From Siderastrea siderea (taxonomy: Eukaryota > Cnidaria > Anthozoa > Scleractinia > Rhizangiidae): a stretch of DNA of 64,000 nt. Position numbers and translations under genes: made by a program. The stretch lies in assembly GCA_964030785.1 (NCBI GenBank), contig OZ034967.1, forward strand, positions 68,625,913 through 68,689,912. Direction: 5' to 3'. Position 1 is the first letter of the stretch. Every line of letters starts with the position of its first letter. This document shows positions 13,099-23,801 of the stretch, piece after piece. Under the pieces are notes generated by a model that did not search any database, was not told the DNA's origin, and saw nothing but the letters and a program-made list of their open reading frames with translations.

Positions 13099-14670
13099 TT
13101 CTGTTGGACCCCTTTTGTGTTGTGAGGTTCCGTCGTTGTCATTCTTCCAGACCCATTTCTTACCTGAAAACCTGCTTGTTCTGATGTAAGCACGTAGCTA
13201 CTTGCAGCTGGAAGCTTGTTGAGGAGAAATGGAACTGTGTAATGGAATCACTGAGGAGATGGAAAACAAACAAACCCAGTTCATACCGTCACAAGCGGTA
13301 ATCTTTGGACAGCTGTCATTTTCCTTGGAGGTCTTCCGGATCAGCGAAAAACTATGGGTAATGTTTCTTCGTAGCGAAACTGGTGTTTGAAGCGGAAATG
13401 GACGTGTAGTTTGGAGATAATCATGGCGTAAAGATGGCCATATTTGAAGTGTTTCCAAAATGACAGTCTTCATATGTTTGGCGGTGTAGCGCCTGGGCTC
13501 CAGTGCTCGCGTAGGGTGTAGGGGGATTGGGAACGAGAGAGTTTGACAACTTTGAACCGTTATATCTCAGAGGGGTTTTATTGTGGCCGTTTGAAAAACT
13601 GTGGGAATATATGTATTGGAGACAAATTTCGCGCTGCGCGTGGTTTTAAGTTGGTGAAATTAAGGTTTTAAAAGTTCCTGGGGTAGGTAAGTTACTTCCA
13701 TGCCCGCAGTGCTAAGGACTATGGGATTGGCAGAAAATACCCTATTTTAAGCTCTGGCCGCGAGAGCCTGGGTTTTTGCCCCGTTTGGGGCAAAAACCCA
13801 GGCCTCTGCAACCGGTGGCTTCAGCAAACGTGGAGTTTGAAATGCCGCTCAATTCCCCTCCGTTTCATTTCTCTTAGCGCAAATGCATCGTCCATTTCCC
13901 ATACGAGTTAGACCAAGCACATTGATTGGCGCACTTTCTAGTTTGTATTGCTCACCCGGCCGAATTAATTGTTCTGTCATGTCCAGTAAGCTTATATATT
14001 TTTGCAGTCAGTGCAAGAACAAACAACCAACGACCATTGCTGGGTTTGTCGTACCATGTATTTAGACGAAACTGTCCTTGAAGGTTTATCGAACACTTCA
14101 GTAGGCCAATTTGTCTTTCTACTTTTGCGTCTCCGTAAATTGCATGGTCATGTTTACTTAGCTTGCGCATAGATAAAACGCAACGGGAGGACGTGTTGTT
14201 TTGAAAAAGAAGTTTACAGATAAACCAATTTCTGTGGTTGTGAAGGAATTTGCTGCAGAGTTTAAAACTTTTGTTTTAACGACTGTCGAAAAATATCAAC
14301 AATTTTCGCATATGGGTCCTTGGTGCGCGACCTATGACCCTGGAGAACTTACATTTCGCGAAGCGGACAAAGAAAACCTTAGATAAATGGAAACGGCCGT
14401 TGTTTTTGCTGAATATTTTCAAAATCTTCTTTATATACATGTTTGTGAACGCGGTTAACTTTTCAGTTGTATACCTAGAATACATATAAGCTTGTAGTCT
14501 TGTAATTTAATATTTTCGACTGCGCTTGGGGCTTGTGTGAGGGACTGTTGTCTGAAAAGTAAACATATTATTTTATACTTACAACGACTTTCCAACAAGA
14601 CCTGCAGCTTAGATATATCAAGGATAAGAAAGAATAAATGAAATATTGTTCAAATTTTCATTCTCCTACA
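13099..14670. other. Gene-free stretch with one strong hairpin
   Basis: Non-coding as far as I can see. Open frames (for example 13198-13473 minus) do not resemble known proteins. The only clear structure is the hairpin at 13767-13804. Confidence 0.5.
13767..13804. repeat. Perfect 17-bp hairpin
   Basis: GCCTGGGTTTTTGCCCC, a GTTT loop, then its exact reverse complement. It could be the relic of a small palindromic element. Confidence 0.85.
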
Positions 14671-14685
14671 GAAATTCAACTGACA

Positions 14686-14826
14686 AGATTCTAAAAATAC
14701 AAGAAAATCAGAGAAAATGGCCAGTCTCCTGTACGCAGCCGTTTTTAGTGGCGTCACGCAACGCTCCCAAAACATCTAAAAACGGCTGCGTAGGAGACTA
14801 GAAAATGGCAAGATTCTAAAATTTTG
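14686..14826 (+). repeat. Diverged solo satellite fragment split by a MITE
   Basis: AACTGACAAGATTCTAAAAA and, after an interruption, AAGATTCTAAAATT match the 3' part of the 520-bp satellite unit (AATTGACAAGATTC ... GATTCTAAAATTCTC). The copy is diverged and outside the array, so the unit once existed as a dispersed sequence. The MITE at 14722-14800 lies inside it. Confidence 0.7.
14722..14800. mobile_element. 79-bp MITE with 9-bp target-site duplication
   Basis: Terminal inverted repeats AGTCTCCTGTACGCAGCCG and CGGCTGCGTAGGAGACT bound a short core. The 9-mer GAAAATGGC occurs immediately on both sides (14713-14721 and 14801-14809). A 9-bp duplication is typical of Mutator-like elements. A second family member is at 40435-40516. 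Confidence 0.85.
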
Positions 14827-15050
14827 TCGAGATTGCACAGTCATTCTGACAGATTATCGCCTTTATCAATTTCAGACCATGTGCACGTGGCTAATAGCTC
14901 CCTGGTGAACATCAACATTCCGCTACAAAGCGTGGAGGAGTTAAATTCGGGACCACCGACTGACAAATTCATCCAGTGGCAGGGAGGAGGATTTGAACTC
15001 GGGACCTCCAGATTACAAGTCCAGCACCCTAACCACTAGGCCACGCTCAC
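14825..15050 (-). mobile_element. tRNA-derived SINE
   Basis: On the minus strand 15050-14977 reads as a tRNA-like head with A box TGGCCTAGTGGTTAGGGTGC and B box GGTCCCGAGTTCAAATCC. A tRNA-unrelated body follows towards 14825. The acceptor stem is poor, so this is a SINE head, not a working tRNA gene. The body limit is approximate. Confidence 0.7.
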
Positions 15051-15372
15051 CTCCAACTTAATTGCTTAAAGGCAATCATCCACCACGTTTACTTATTATA
15101 GTTTGTTTTGTCTGATACTAATTTTTTGGAACAACCCGATGTTTTTCGCAAATGTTGGTTTCTAAATATAGAAGTCACGTGATTGATGGCCAAAACTCTG
15201 ATACTCGATATGACTGTATCTGTACACGATTTTAAATAAACCTGTCCCTCGCTCCGGCAAGCCCCACCCCCTCCCTCCTCAAAAGTTCCCAGAGAAAAAT
15301 AGACCGTGACGCGTGGAGATATAAGCTAGAAGAGAAACGTGTTTCGTGAGTTAAACTAAATATGTTAAAGTA

Positions 15373-15510
15373 GAGTGATTTTACTAAACCTGTGAAATAG
15401 GTACTACACTTTCAGATCTGTTAGACACCAATTACATTGTTTTCTTTTCTTTAGTTTGGACTATTACACACTGTGAGATATTGTTTCACGGATTAAATGA
15501 AATCACTCTA
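15373..15510 (+). repeat. Dispersed repeat, copy 1 of a direct pair
   Basis: About 140 bases share a common order of blocks with 18076-18216, including TTTAGTTTGGACTATTAC and TTCACGGATTAAAT. The pair flanks the LINE insertion. The identity of the family is unknown to me. Confidence 0.7.
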
Positions 15511-15651
15511 TGCTTGGCACGCGGATTTTATAAACATTTGTCCCTGGACTTGGTCGGGTCACGACTCCATACTCGCCTTCCCCCCTCCCTCCCCCCCGCC
15601 CACAAACCCTACGCTACCCTATAAAGACGGGGTATCAGAAATTCGCAACGT

Positions 15652-17946
15652 GTTTATTATTGCCGCAAACTTAACCTTCACTCCATATAATGGTTTGCAC
15701 ACGTTATAAAATTTATTTATTGTTAAATACTTAGCTTTTATTTTTTAAGTCGAGTGCTGCTCTTAAATACCTTGTTGGTAGGTAGATTGGCAAAGATAGA
15801 CTTATAAGAAGCCATATATATTTCAATTTCAACGTATTTAAGTTAATGTGTATCGGCTAGGAGCGGGCACGGCTGAGGGAGCGAGGAAGAATGCTGCACT
15901 CCTTCAGGAAAGAGGAGAAAAATTTGAAATTTAAAATTGTTTTCCAGCGTAAAATATGTACTTTGTGTATGTGTTTTTGTGTTTGTGTTTGCGTATCTTT
16001 GTGTAGTGCGATGCAATTAGCTATTCAATGGTATGTTATAACGCCAAATCAGGTAACTCGATGCAAGGACCACTTGGACAAACAGTAGCGAGGTGAAGCC
16101 GGATCTTGGTGTAGATCAGGATCAGCAATGTTGAATAAAACAAAAAACCAATTGCAAGGCTGATCGGACAGCTAAGAAGGGCAATAATTTTATTGCCCTT
16201 TATCCACTTCTTGACAAACAAGGCGGTATACTGGTAGCAAGGAAAAAAATTACTGATCGCATTGAACAATTACAAGCAATATTTAATTTACATGATGTTT
16301 GGCGTGTAAAAAAAACCCTCAAACGAAAAGCTTTACTTGGTCACAAAAGTCTCCTTTTGTTTTCTGTAGATTAGACTATTGGCTTATCTCAAACTCACTT
16401 CAGGACTTAATTAAAGACGCTGATATTATTGCTGCAATTAGAACTGATCACTCGGCAATTCTTCTACACCTGCAGGAACTTGAGGAATGCAAGCGAGGCC
16501 CAGGGTTTTGGAAAATGAATACTTCGATATTGACCGATAAAATTTTTGTCCAAATTAAGATGAAAGAAAAGTTACTGAGAGGAATGGAAAAAAGAGGGTG
16601 AGGGGTTCTTAGATGCAATTATGATGTCAATGACCTTGATTTAAGCGTTAGTAACTTTTACTTAGAGCTCCTTAGGTGGACAGGTGGGTGGAATTTAGAA
16701 GTTCCTTTTCCGCTGTTAATTATTCCCAAAATGTTATCTGGAAAAATAAGGACATAAGGATAAATAACAGACCAGTGTTTTATAAAATGTCCTTTGATAA
16801 GGGCATAATTTATTTGAATGATTTACAGTTTAATATTGATAATGTACGTTCTTTTGAGTCCTTTAAACAAAAAGGTCTTAATACTAATTTCCTTACATGG
16901 ACAGCATTGAGGTCTGCTATCATAAATATGAATTCAAAAAATTCTTCCAATCTCCTAACAGTGGGAAAATTCGATCCTATGAATTTTGAGTATATAATGC
17001 TAAAGATTTTAATGTGTATACGGCAAAGTGCAAACAATTCTATTCAATGATGATATCAACTAAAGCGAAAACTCCGAATAGCTTTGAAAGGTTGATAGCT
17101 GATTTTAAACTCTCAAATCCACAAGATGCTTTTTCTATTCCGCATCTAGCTGCAAGCGAAACGTATGTTTGGTCTTTTCATTTTGTTTACAAATGATAAA
17201 TTATTCAAAATAGGTTTAAGCGATTCAGATAAGTGCTCATTTTGTGGAACCTATACGGAAGATTTGTACCACCTCTTCTTTAACTGCTCCTTTGTGCAGG
17301 TGTTCTGGAATAGTTTTACAGTCTGGTGGTCTGGTATAAGTTGTGAAAATTTATCTTTGTCTTTAAAAGACATCATAATTGGCTTTCTTTAGAGGAACGA
17401 TTTATTAAATTATTTGATAATTCTTGGTAAGATAACTATCTGGGAGAGTAGAAAAAATAAGTACCTTCCAAAATTTTGATTGTTTCTGCACAAGGTTGAA
17501 GCTAAACAAGAAGTTGAAAAGTTAATTGCTATTAAGAACCGAAAGCTTCGCAATTTTTATACAAGATGGGAGCTTCTGTTGTAATCTTATATTAGTCTAC
17601 TACAAGGAAAAAAATGGAAGTCCGCCGGGTAAATTAAGTTTTTAATATTTTTTTGTGCTAGGAAATTGCTATTTAATCTTGTAAGGGAATTAATTGGGCA
17701 TCTGCATGGTTTGTATGTGTCACTGTGTAGGGCAAACAAAAAAAGTATTATTATCGTATCCATTAAGTGCAATTAGAATAGAGTATTGTAAGTGGAGTAA
17801 TGCAAGTGTTATACTATAACTAGCGCTCTTGTGTAGGATTTGTAATGTAATGTAATGTATTTAGTGTTTTGTTTCATACCGTTATGTAAGTAATGTAACG
17901 TGTACGTGTCTTGCAATAAAAAAAACTATTAGGCGAAAAAAAAAAA
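15652..17946 (+). mobile_element. Decayed L1/Tx1-like LINE with internal deletion, 15-bp TSD and poly(A) tail
   Basis: AGAAATTCGCAACGT flanks both ends (15637-15651 and 17947-17961), and the 3' end is an A-rich tail. Coding remnants in order are as follows. The C-terminal part of the apurinic-type endonuclease spans about 16190-16600, with DKQGGILVARKKITDRIEQ, a frameshift in an A run near 16308, then RLDYWLIS..DIIAAIRTDHSAI and RGPGFWKMNTS. The region after the reverse transcriptase is at 16690-17050, with IWKNKDIRINNRPVFYK. A zinc knuckle is at about 17205-17392, CSFC..HLFFNC. The reverse transcriptase domain between them is missing. Stops and frameshifts make the copy dead. The 5' limit is set by the target-site duplication. 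Confidence 0.9.
16196..17587 (+). pseudogene. Remnants of LINE ORF2 (endonuclease end, post-RT region, zinc knuckle)
   Basis: Three fragments in different frames, described under the enclosing LINE. The reading frame shifts at about 16308, again between the endonuclease and post-RT blocks (16600-16680), and near 17050 and 17190. A final fragment, EKLIAIKNRKLRNFYTRWE, ends at a stop near 17582. Confidence 0.85.
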
Positions 17947-18075
17947 AGAAATTCGCAACGTTGGATAACTAGGAAGAAAAGATGTGACAGGCGTCACCTG
18001 AGCCGCAGTCCACGATCTCTGTCCGTCGGTTAAAGCAAACACAATTAATGTAACAGTTCCATTTCATGAAAATAG

Positions 18076-18216
18076 ACTGGTTTTACTTAACCCGTGAAAT
18101 AGTAACTAAACTTTCAAATACTATTACACACTAATTCCATTGATTTCTTTTGTTTAGTTTGGACTATTACTCATTAATCTGTTGGATGTCGATTCACGGA
18201 TTAAATAAAATCACCG
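18076..18216 (+). repeat. Dispersed repeat, copy 2 of a direct pair
   Basis: Partner of 15373-15510, roughly three quarters identical by eye. With the LINE removed the two copies would be only a few hundred bases apart. Confidence 0.7.
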
Positions 18217-18411
18217 TAGTCATACAAATGGGACTCAGTCTTAACTTGCAGTATGGAACCACAAGAGGGAAACGAGGGTTCGACCCCGTGATCGGGATTC
18301 TACTGTAATGTTGTCATTAACTACTGAACTTAACAAATGAATGTTGATTATCGTCACGCGCCTTTGCACTAAAAGAATTCGCGCTGACCTTTTGATGTCA
18401 CTGATCACCGG

Positions 18412-18900
18412 TTAGTCTGAAGACAAAATACTATTGTAGTAAGCCTTTCCAGCGGGTCTAAGATATGGTAACATTTTTTCTAAGTCCTGAGAGGTTTTCT
18501 CATTTGGTTTGATGGAAACGGTACTTAAGGCGGAGAGGTCTTCTTCGCGGAAGCGAGTTCGTTCTAAAGTTCGTCTTCTAAAGTCCACTTCGATAGGTTG
18601 TTCTCGATCATCTAGCGTCTTTCTTAGCCAAACGCAGTTGGGGTGCCTGAAAGTTTTGACGATCCCGTCCGTAGGATCAACACGCTCGCCTATCCCGAAA
18701 TTAAAATACATGGTGTCGCTAAATCGGTAGGCCTGATTGAAAATGTCTTTCCTCCTTACTCTGTAAGTTTTACGAAGCCACGTGGCGTAACTTTTGAACG
18801 CCGATTGCGGTGGGAGAATCCAGGTTAGTTTTGGAAACAAAGAACTGTTGTTTATTGTCTCTGCGTAGTCCACAGGTGTTTCTAGATGTTCTGCATTTCT
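18412..18900 (-). CDS. 3' part of an unrecognised protein, truncated by an assembly gap
   Basis: An open frame runs out of the N gap at 18901 without a stop and ends at TAA (18412-18414), giving about 162 residues. No ATG is present, so the first exon or exons lie in or beyond the gap. The protein is rich in Arg, Asp, Tyr and Phe, with YATWLRKTYRVRRKDIFNQ, FNFGIGERVDPTDG and HPNCVWLRKTLDDRE. I see no membrane segment or signal peptide, and I do not recognise the family. The even amino-acid usage and the length for such AT-rich DNA argue for a real terminal exon. Function unknown. Confidence 0.6.
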   Translation of the reverse strand, partial: RNAEHLETPVDYAETINNSSLFPKLTWILPPQSAFKSYATWLRKTYRVRRKDIFNQAYRFSDTMYFNFGIGERVDPTDGIVKTFRHPNCVWLRKTLDDREQPIEVDFRRRTLERTRFREEDLSALSTVSIKPNEKTSQDLEKMLPYLRPAGKAYYNSILSSD

Positions 18901-19100
18901 NNNNNNNNNNNNNNNNNNNNNNNNNNNNNNNNNNNNNNNNNNNNNNNNNNNNNNNNNNNNNNNNNNNNNNNNNNNNNNNNNNNNNNNNNNNNNNNNNNNN
19001 NNNNNNNNNNNNNNNNNNNNNNNNNNNNNNNNNNNNNNNNNNNNNNNNNNNNNNNNNNNNNNNNNNNNNNNNNNNNNNNNNNNNNNNNNNNNNNNNNNNN
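18901..19100. other. Assembly gap (200 N)
   Basis: Exactly 200 N, probably a placeholder of unknown true length. It interrupts the gene ending at 18412. Confidence 0.99.
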
Positions 19101-20446
19101 AACTTCTGCTACAACTACATGTGTAATGGAAATAGAATTTTCCTTCCCAACTTCATATCACGCGAAAATCCCACCTTGGTATAAACAGTGAAACACGATT
19201 TTAAAACAACGTAGGAGTAACTTTTGGTAAACGTATCAGTAACGGTCGCGGCTGTTTCTGTCGGAACCCATTATGAGTGCTCGTCAGCAGGCTAAAATAA
19301 CATAGATCAAGACAACATCAATAAACCATCAAAAAGGCAAGGAATAATCGTGAAATTTTCCCACATTAACGAGGTGAGCGAAACAAAGGAAACTCTACTT
19401 CTAGAAAATGACTACATGAACTTTTTTCGCACCATATTGTTCAAACCCTTTATTACTTATTGTCTATTTACAATGTTTTTAGAGTAAGCCTTATTTTAAA
19501 CCTGGTCAAAGAGAGCATTGACGGGTCAGTCTAAATAGAAACATATCGAACTGGGAAAATGTTGCGAATAAACAATTCTCCCTGATAGTCGCGAACACTA
19601 ATAATTCCAAAATGCACCCAAAGGAGATTTTACGGCAGCTGAACGGTAAAGGTAATCTGCATTAAAGCTCAGTTTTAGCCGCGTTCTTCATGTCCAAAAA
19701 TAGAGTCTAATCCCAGATCAGGTCAGCAACCTGGCAACGCGTAATAAGCTGACTGAATTCGAACACTTCCGCTGTTTCTGTGAACGGGAAATCACTTCGC
19801 GTTAATGGTGTGAGGATCATGCAGGACGCTTTTTAGTTTTACTTCCTGGACATAAATGGTCTTTGCTGTGTTGAAACAATCTCGAACTTTAACATGTTTT
19901 ACAGAAAACTGCAAATTAAACTAATAAAAACGTGATATCTCGCTTTTGTGTTAGAGTTACACCCCGTTCCTCCCGGAGGGAGGTTGGTGGGGTGCTTGTT
20001 GTTCCTTTTGACTTGTTACCATGTAGGGTATTGAAAACTCCAACAACCACCGTTAGAATCCTGGTAACATTTAAAATAGAAGCCGGGAAAATCCTGAGAG
20101 AAACTTAACTACTTATGGGGATGCAAATTAATTCAAGTGACGCCCACGACATGAGATTGCTGTCCCTTTCAGGGATTTCTTTCAATTTCCGACCAGCACC
20201 CTGTTAGCTTACATGAAAAGCCCCCCCCCCCCCCACCCCCGGAGATACACCCCTCAACACTTTCACTTTCTACTACACATTCATTCTTCAACTTTAATCG
20301 GTGAAATAAGTCATAAGTTCAAAGTTTACAATCCAGAAAATCAGTCACCAAGTAAATTCAGTTGTTGTCCCTGGCCCGATTCTGTTTCTTCTATCCAGAA
20401 ACTGAAATTTGTTCCACAGCTCCTAAGATTCTATTTCAAAGGTTCG
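19101..20446. other. Gene-free stretch
   Basis: No supported gene. The only notable item is a C tract near 20221-20239. Confidence 0.5.
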
Positions 20447-20452
20447 TTTATT
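20447..20452 (-). terminator. Candidate poly(A) signal of the GPCR gene
   Basis: AATAAA on the minus strand, about 28 bases past the GPCR stop codon. Confidence 0.45.
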
Positions 20453-20480
20453 CTCAGCACTCTGGGAGTCAGATCTTAAG

Positions 20481-21437
20481 TCACCGTTTGCAAGTTAAAA
20501 TGTCTCGGTACGCCTTTCGAAGCTCTTTGCGCATGAAGCCATAAATAATTGGGTTGACCACACTGCTACAAGAAAACGTCGCAATCTGCCAAAAGTACAC
20601 CTGCCGCGGAAGGGAATATTGCCCGTGAAATGCCTCAAAAAGATCAAGGCATATGGAAGGAGTCCAACAGACTAGGAATGCAACTAGTGTGATGAATAGC
20701 ATTTTCGTTATTTTTGCTTCGTTGACAAAAGATCTTGAAGTATCGGCTTGCGCCAAACCAGATTTTGCAATTTCTGCAAAATGCTCCCGGACTTTTCTGT
20801 AAACTTTAAAGTAGCAAAAAGTCATGGCTGGGAATATCACAACACTTATTGCTAGATAAGCGCAGAGTGTGTACAGATGAACGCCATTTAAGTGAGCCAT
20901 GTCTAGAAAGCAAAGGTATTTTCCGGGATGAAAGCGAAAAGGCTGATTTCCAAAAGAAAACACGGCAGCCACTAGTGCAATGGAGATAATCCAGGCCAGT
21001 GCTATCGACAGCAAAATATCTCTCCGGTTGTAAAGCTTCTGATAGACGCTTACAGGTTTGCAAATTTTGAGAAAGCGATTCACAGCGATCAGCGTCATGG
21101 TGAAGAGTGAGGCATTAACGAGGATAAAGATGCAACTTCCTTGAACCTGGCACAGGATTTCGCCATAAATCCACGTTCCTTTTATCAGAGCTCCAAGAGA
21201 GAATGACATACACAGACCGGCAAACAGCATGTCTGTAACCGCGAGGCTGGTTATGTAGTAGTTCTGTGGCGCTCGAAATCCTCTTGTCTTGTACAGGGAC
21301 AAACACAACAGAACATTGCCCAAGAATGCGGACATCACGAGGAAGACACAAACTGTTGATTCGAAGACAACTACCCCAGCTCCTCTGTCTTCTAAGGACA
21401 TTGCCAGCTCTCTTTCCTTCTTCGAAGCATCTGCCAT
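20481..21437 (-). CDS. Intronless class A (rhodopsin-like) G-protein-coupled receptor
   Basis: A 318-residue seven-helix receptor of the plasma membrane, complete in one exon. An in-frame TAA lies two codons before the ATG. Landmarks are GN at 40-41 (TM1), LAVTD 65-69 (TM2), Cys96 and Cys176 for the TM3-ECL2 disulfide, NRF 120-122 in place of DRY (TM3), Trp149 (TM4), CWTP 257-260 (TM6) and NPIIY 295-299 (TM7), followed by a short tail. The NRF motif and short loops recall melatonin-receptor-like and other orphan cnidarian receptors; melatonin receptors proper carry NRY. The ligand cannot be told from sequence. TM6 and TM7 motifs are intact, so it probably couples to G proteins. The N-terminus has no N-glycosylation sequon. 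Confidence 0.93.
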   Translation of the reverse strand: MADASKKERELAMSLEDRGAGVVVFESTVCVFLVMSAFLGNVLLCLSLYKTRGFRAPQNYYITSLAVTDMLFAGLCMSFSLGALIKGTWIYGEILCQVQGSCIFILVNASLFTMTLIAVNRFLKICKPVSVYQKLYNRRDILLSIALAWIISIALVAAVFSFGNQPFRFHPGKYLCFLDMAHLNGVHLYTLCAYLAISVVIFPAMTFCYFKVYRKVREHFAEIAKSGLAQADTSRSFVNEAKITKMLFITLVAFLVCWTPSICLDLFEAFHGQYSLPRQVYFWQIATFSCSSVVNPIIYGFMRKELRKAYRDILTCKR

Positions 21438-21530
21438 TAATTAATTCGGTATAAAACCAAGGTGATTTGGCCAGCTACAAGGACTGTAGTTTCGTTAACA
21501 AGCGAATGAACGGAACTAGAAAAGAAGCGC

Positions 21531-21540
21531 TCTTATAAAC
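21531..21540 (-). promoter_or_regulatory. Candidate TATA box for the GPCR gene
   Basis: GTTTATAAGA on the minus strand, about 95 bases upstream of the GPCR start codon, at a sensible distance for a short 5' UTR. Confidence 0.3.
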
Positions 21541-22959
21541 ACTTTCAAGAACAGATTTGGAAACCAAAAAAGGAAAGGAAATCAGATATGCTCAGGCTGG
21601 ACCGGAAGTGAAACTGAAAAGCGTTCTGATCCCCACACCACTCCCCCGAAATGATTTCACAGAAACAGCGGAAAATATTGTCAGCCAAGAGAGGATTCTG
21701 TTGTGTCAGGTTATTGCGCATTACCAGGTTACTGACCTCACCTGCGATAAGGCTCTATTTTTGGCCATTAAGGACGCGGCTAAAACTGAACCTTAAAGCA
21801 GATTAGCTTTGGCTGTTCGACTGCCAAAATCTTCCTTTTTTTGAGAAAAAACAAAATGGGGATCTATTGACTTCCGGAGGATTAGTTAAATCACAAGGCA
21901 TAGGCTTTCCGTTTGCATTCAGAGCTGAGATAATTTACTGGCAAGCGAGCTAAAGTCCACGGACAGCACTGTGTACGAAAACCGGCTTGGGTCCGTGATA
22001 TTTGAGCCCACTGTGGACTGTGGACATTTACAATCAGTAGAATCTTTTTAATAGCGTATCCTCTCCCAAATCCCCCGTGACTGTTGCGCCGGCCAGCGCC
22101 ACCCGTAGGATAGGGCCGGGACGAGGGGAAGGCTCTCTCTCCTCCGCAAAGCTCAAACTATTAAATGGACCTTCAAAACAACAACAATAATAACAAATGA
22201 AATATCCTTAAATATGACACAATACTTTCATTGTTTGGTAAAGTTTTCTTTCGTGCCGAAAGAATCCGCTGAAAAAGTGAGTGCAGGCGTAAAAGTAGGT
22301 AGCCACCCACCATGCACCATCCTTCGGTTTTTGCGCCTGCACTCCGCTTCACGCAGCGGAACATAACGCCCCATCGAGCCTCCGCGGAGGAGAGAGGGGA
22401 AGACTCACATGTCAGAACCAGGAATGTGACAAAAAGCAAGGCTGATTTCACGATAGGGAAACTGTTATATTTGAAAATACAATATTTTGAAAAGCATGGT
22501 CTTTCTTCAGGATCTAACAAAGAATGACTCCGACGACAAAAAACGGAATGCCACAAGTGACTACAAGAACATAAGTTTGAAAAGCTTACATAACAAAGTT
22601 AACGTTAAGAACTTCAAATCGTTGCGATTTGAAAATTTGAAAAATATACAGCATGAACATGGTACACGCTACTATAATAATATATCCGTACGGGATTCAG
22701 CTATAACGTTACAGCGTCAATAACTTTACCAAAAAATGTCTTTGAAAAGACGTAACAATTTGAAATTGCAAAAAATATATTTAAAATACATTTTTAACAC
22801 CATACTTAATATGGAGGATGAAACTGAACGGAACGAAAAGTGTCATGTTTTATCTAAGGACTGAACTCTGTTGATGAGGCATGCCTATCAGACTCGCTTT
22901 TCGCACACTGTCACTATTAGGTTGCAATGGCATTGGCATTATGGTCGTTAAAAGAATAT

Positions 22960-23090
22960 GTTCTGAGACTTTACTAGGTTTAGAGCTGTTAGTTTGTTTT
23001 GTCAATAGCTCTAGGATGTTCGTTGAAGCGGTCTTTAACTTTGTTAATGGTTTCTCCTACATGTATTGTTTGTGACAGCAATTGCATTGT
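22960..23090 (-). pseudogene. Remnant of a GIY-YIG endonuclease domain (Penelope-like)
   Basis: The minus strand reads CNCCHKQYM then, after a small frameshift, VGETINKVKDRFNEHPRAID. This is the C..C..QY.GET..K..DRFNEH pattern of the GIY-YIG domain at the end of Penelope-like proteins. Stops follow and the reverse transcriptase is absent. Confidence 0.6.
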
Positions 23091-23186
23091 AGCGGAGCCA
23101 GCGCGCTAGCGCGTCAGCGGAGCTCCTTTGCTAAGGAAATTTTGGTAACCTATCTAGCCAAGAAATTTTGGTAGTGACGTAATAGT

Positions 23187-23236
23187 CACGTGACCGTTCG
23201 TACGTACGTACGTACTTCCGTCCGTCCGTCCGTCCG
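23187..23236. repeat. Tetranucleotide microsatellites
   Basis: (CGTA)n runs into (TCCG)n, within a dispersed repeat that also contains GTCACGTGAC. Confidence 0.85.
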
Positions 23237-23731
23237 CACGTCCGCAGGTTTACCAATACACTTCATACACTGGATATAACCCTGTGCTGAATCCCGTGTG
23301 TTTTTGGCGCGAAATCGCATGTTGGCCCGCGTTGTAGCAAAACAAGCAAAGACAACAAAAGTCAAAAACAAATTCGTTAATGGAAAAAAAAGTTCAAAAG
23401 AATACTTAGTTGTCTTTTTGGTGAAAGGGGAAAATTTTAATTTAGGCGAAAAAAATTAGGCTATAAAGTTCAGGAGAGAAGTTCAAATTTGCCTTGTCGG
23501 TTCTGTTCGAACTCGGTCGGCACACTGCTTGAGTTTGCAGCCTTTCGCAGCGGTTTCGACGCTAAATATAGCAGAGCTAGTGCTTTTTGGTTTTTCCTGT
23601 CCACAACCATGGTTTTTACGGCGTTCCTAACACATTTTGCCAGGAAAAACACCAGCATTTTCATGCTGATAGGCAGCTTGTCACGAAGAAAGAAATAAGT
23701 ATTAAAACTAACTTGAAAAATGACCATAAGT

Positions 23732-23801
23732 GCTCATGGCCAAGTGGACTAACATCCGGCTTCATACGCTGACGACCTGGGTTCGGCTCTCAGCGAAAGT
23801 A
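23732..23801 (+). repeat. tRNA-like sequence (SINE head or tRNA pseudogene)
   Basis: A box TGGCCAAGTGG and a near B box, GGTTCGGCTCT, are correctly spaced, followed by a T-rich run from about 23805 that could act as a pol III terminator. The arms do not all pair well, so a functional tRNA is unlikely. Confidence 0.45.

Noticed and set aside
22173..22556. 127-codon minus-strand frame
   Set aside because: Cys/Ser/Leu-rich translation without family resemblance, inside a decayed repeat region.
23732..23801. Functional tRNA gene
   Set aside because: A and B boxes are present but the acceptor and anticodon stems do not pair properly.
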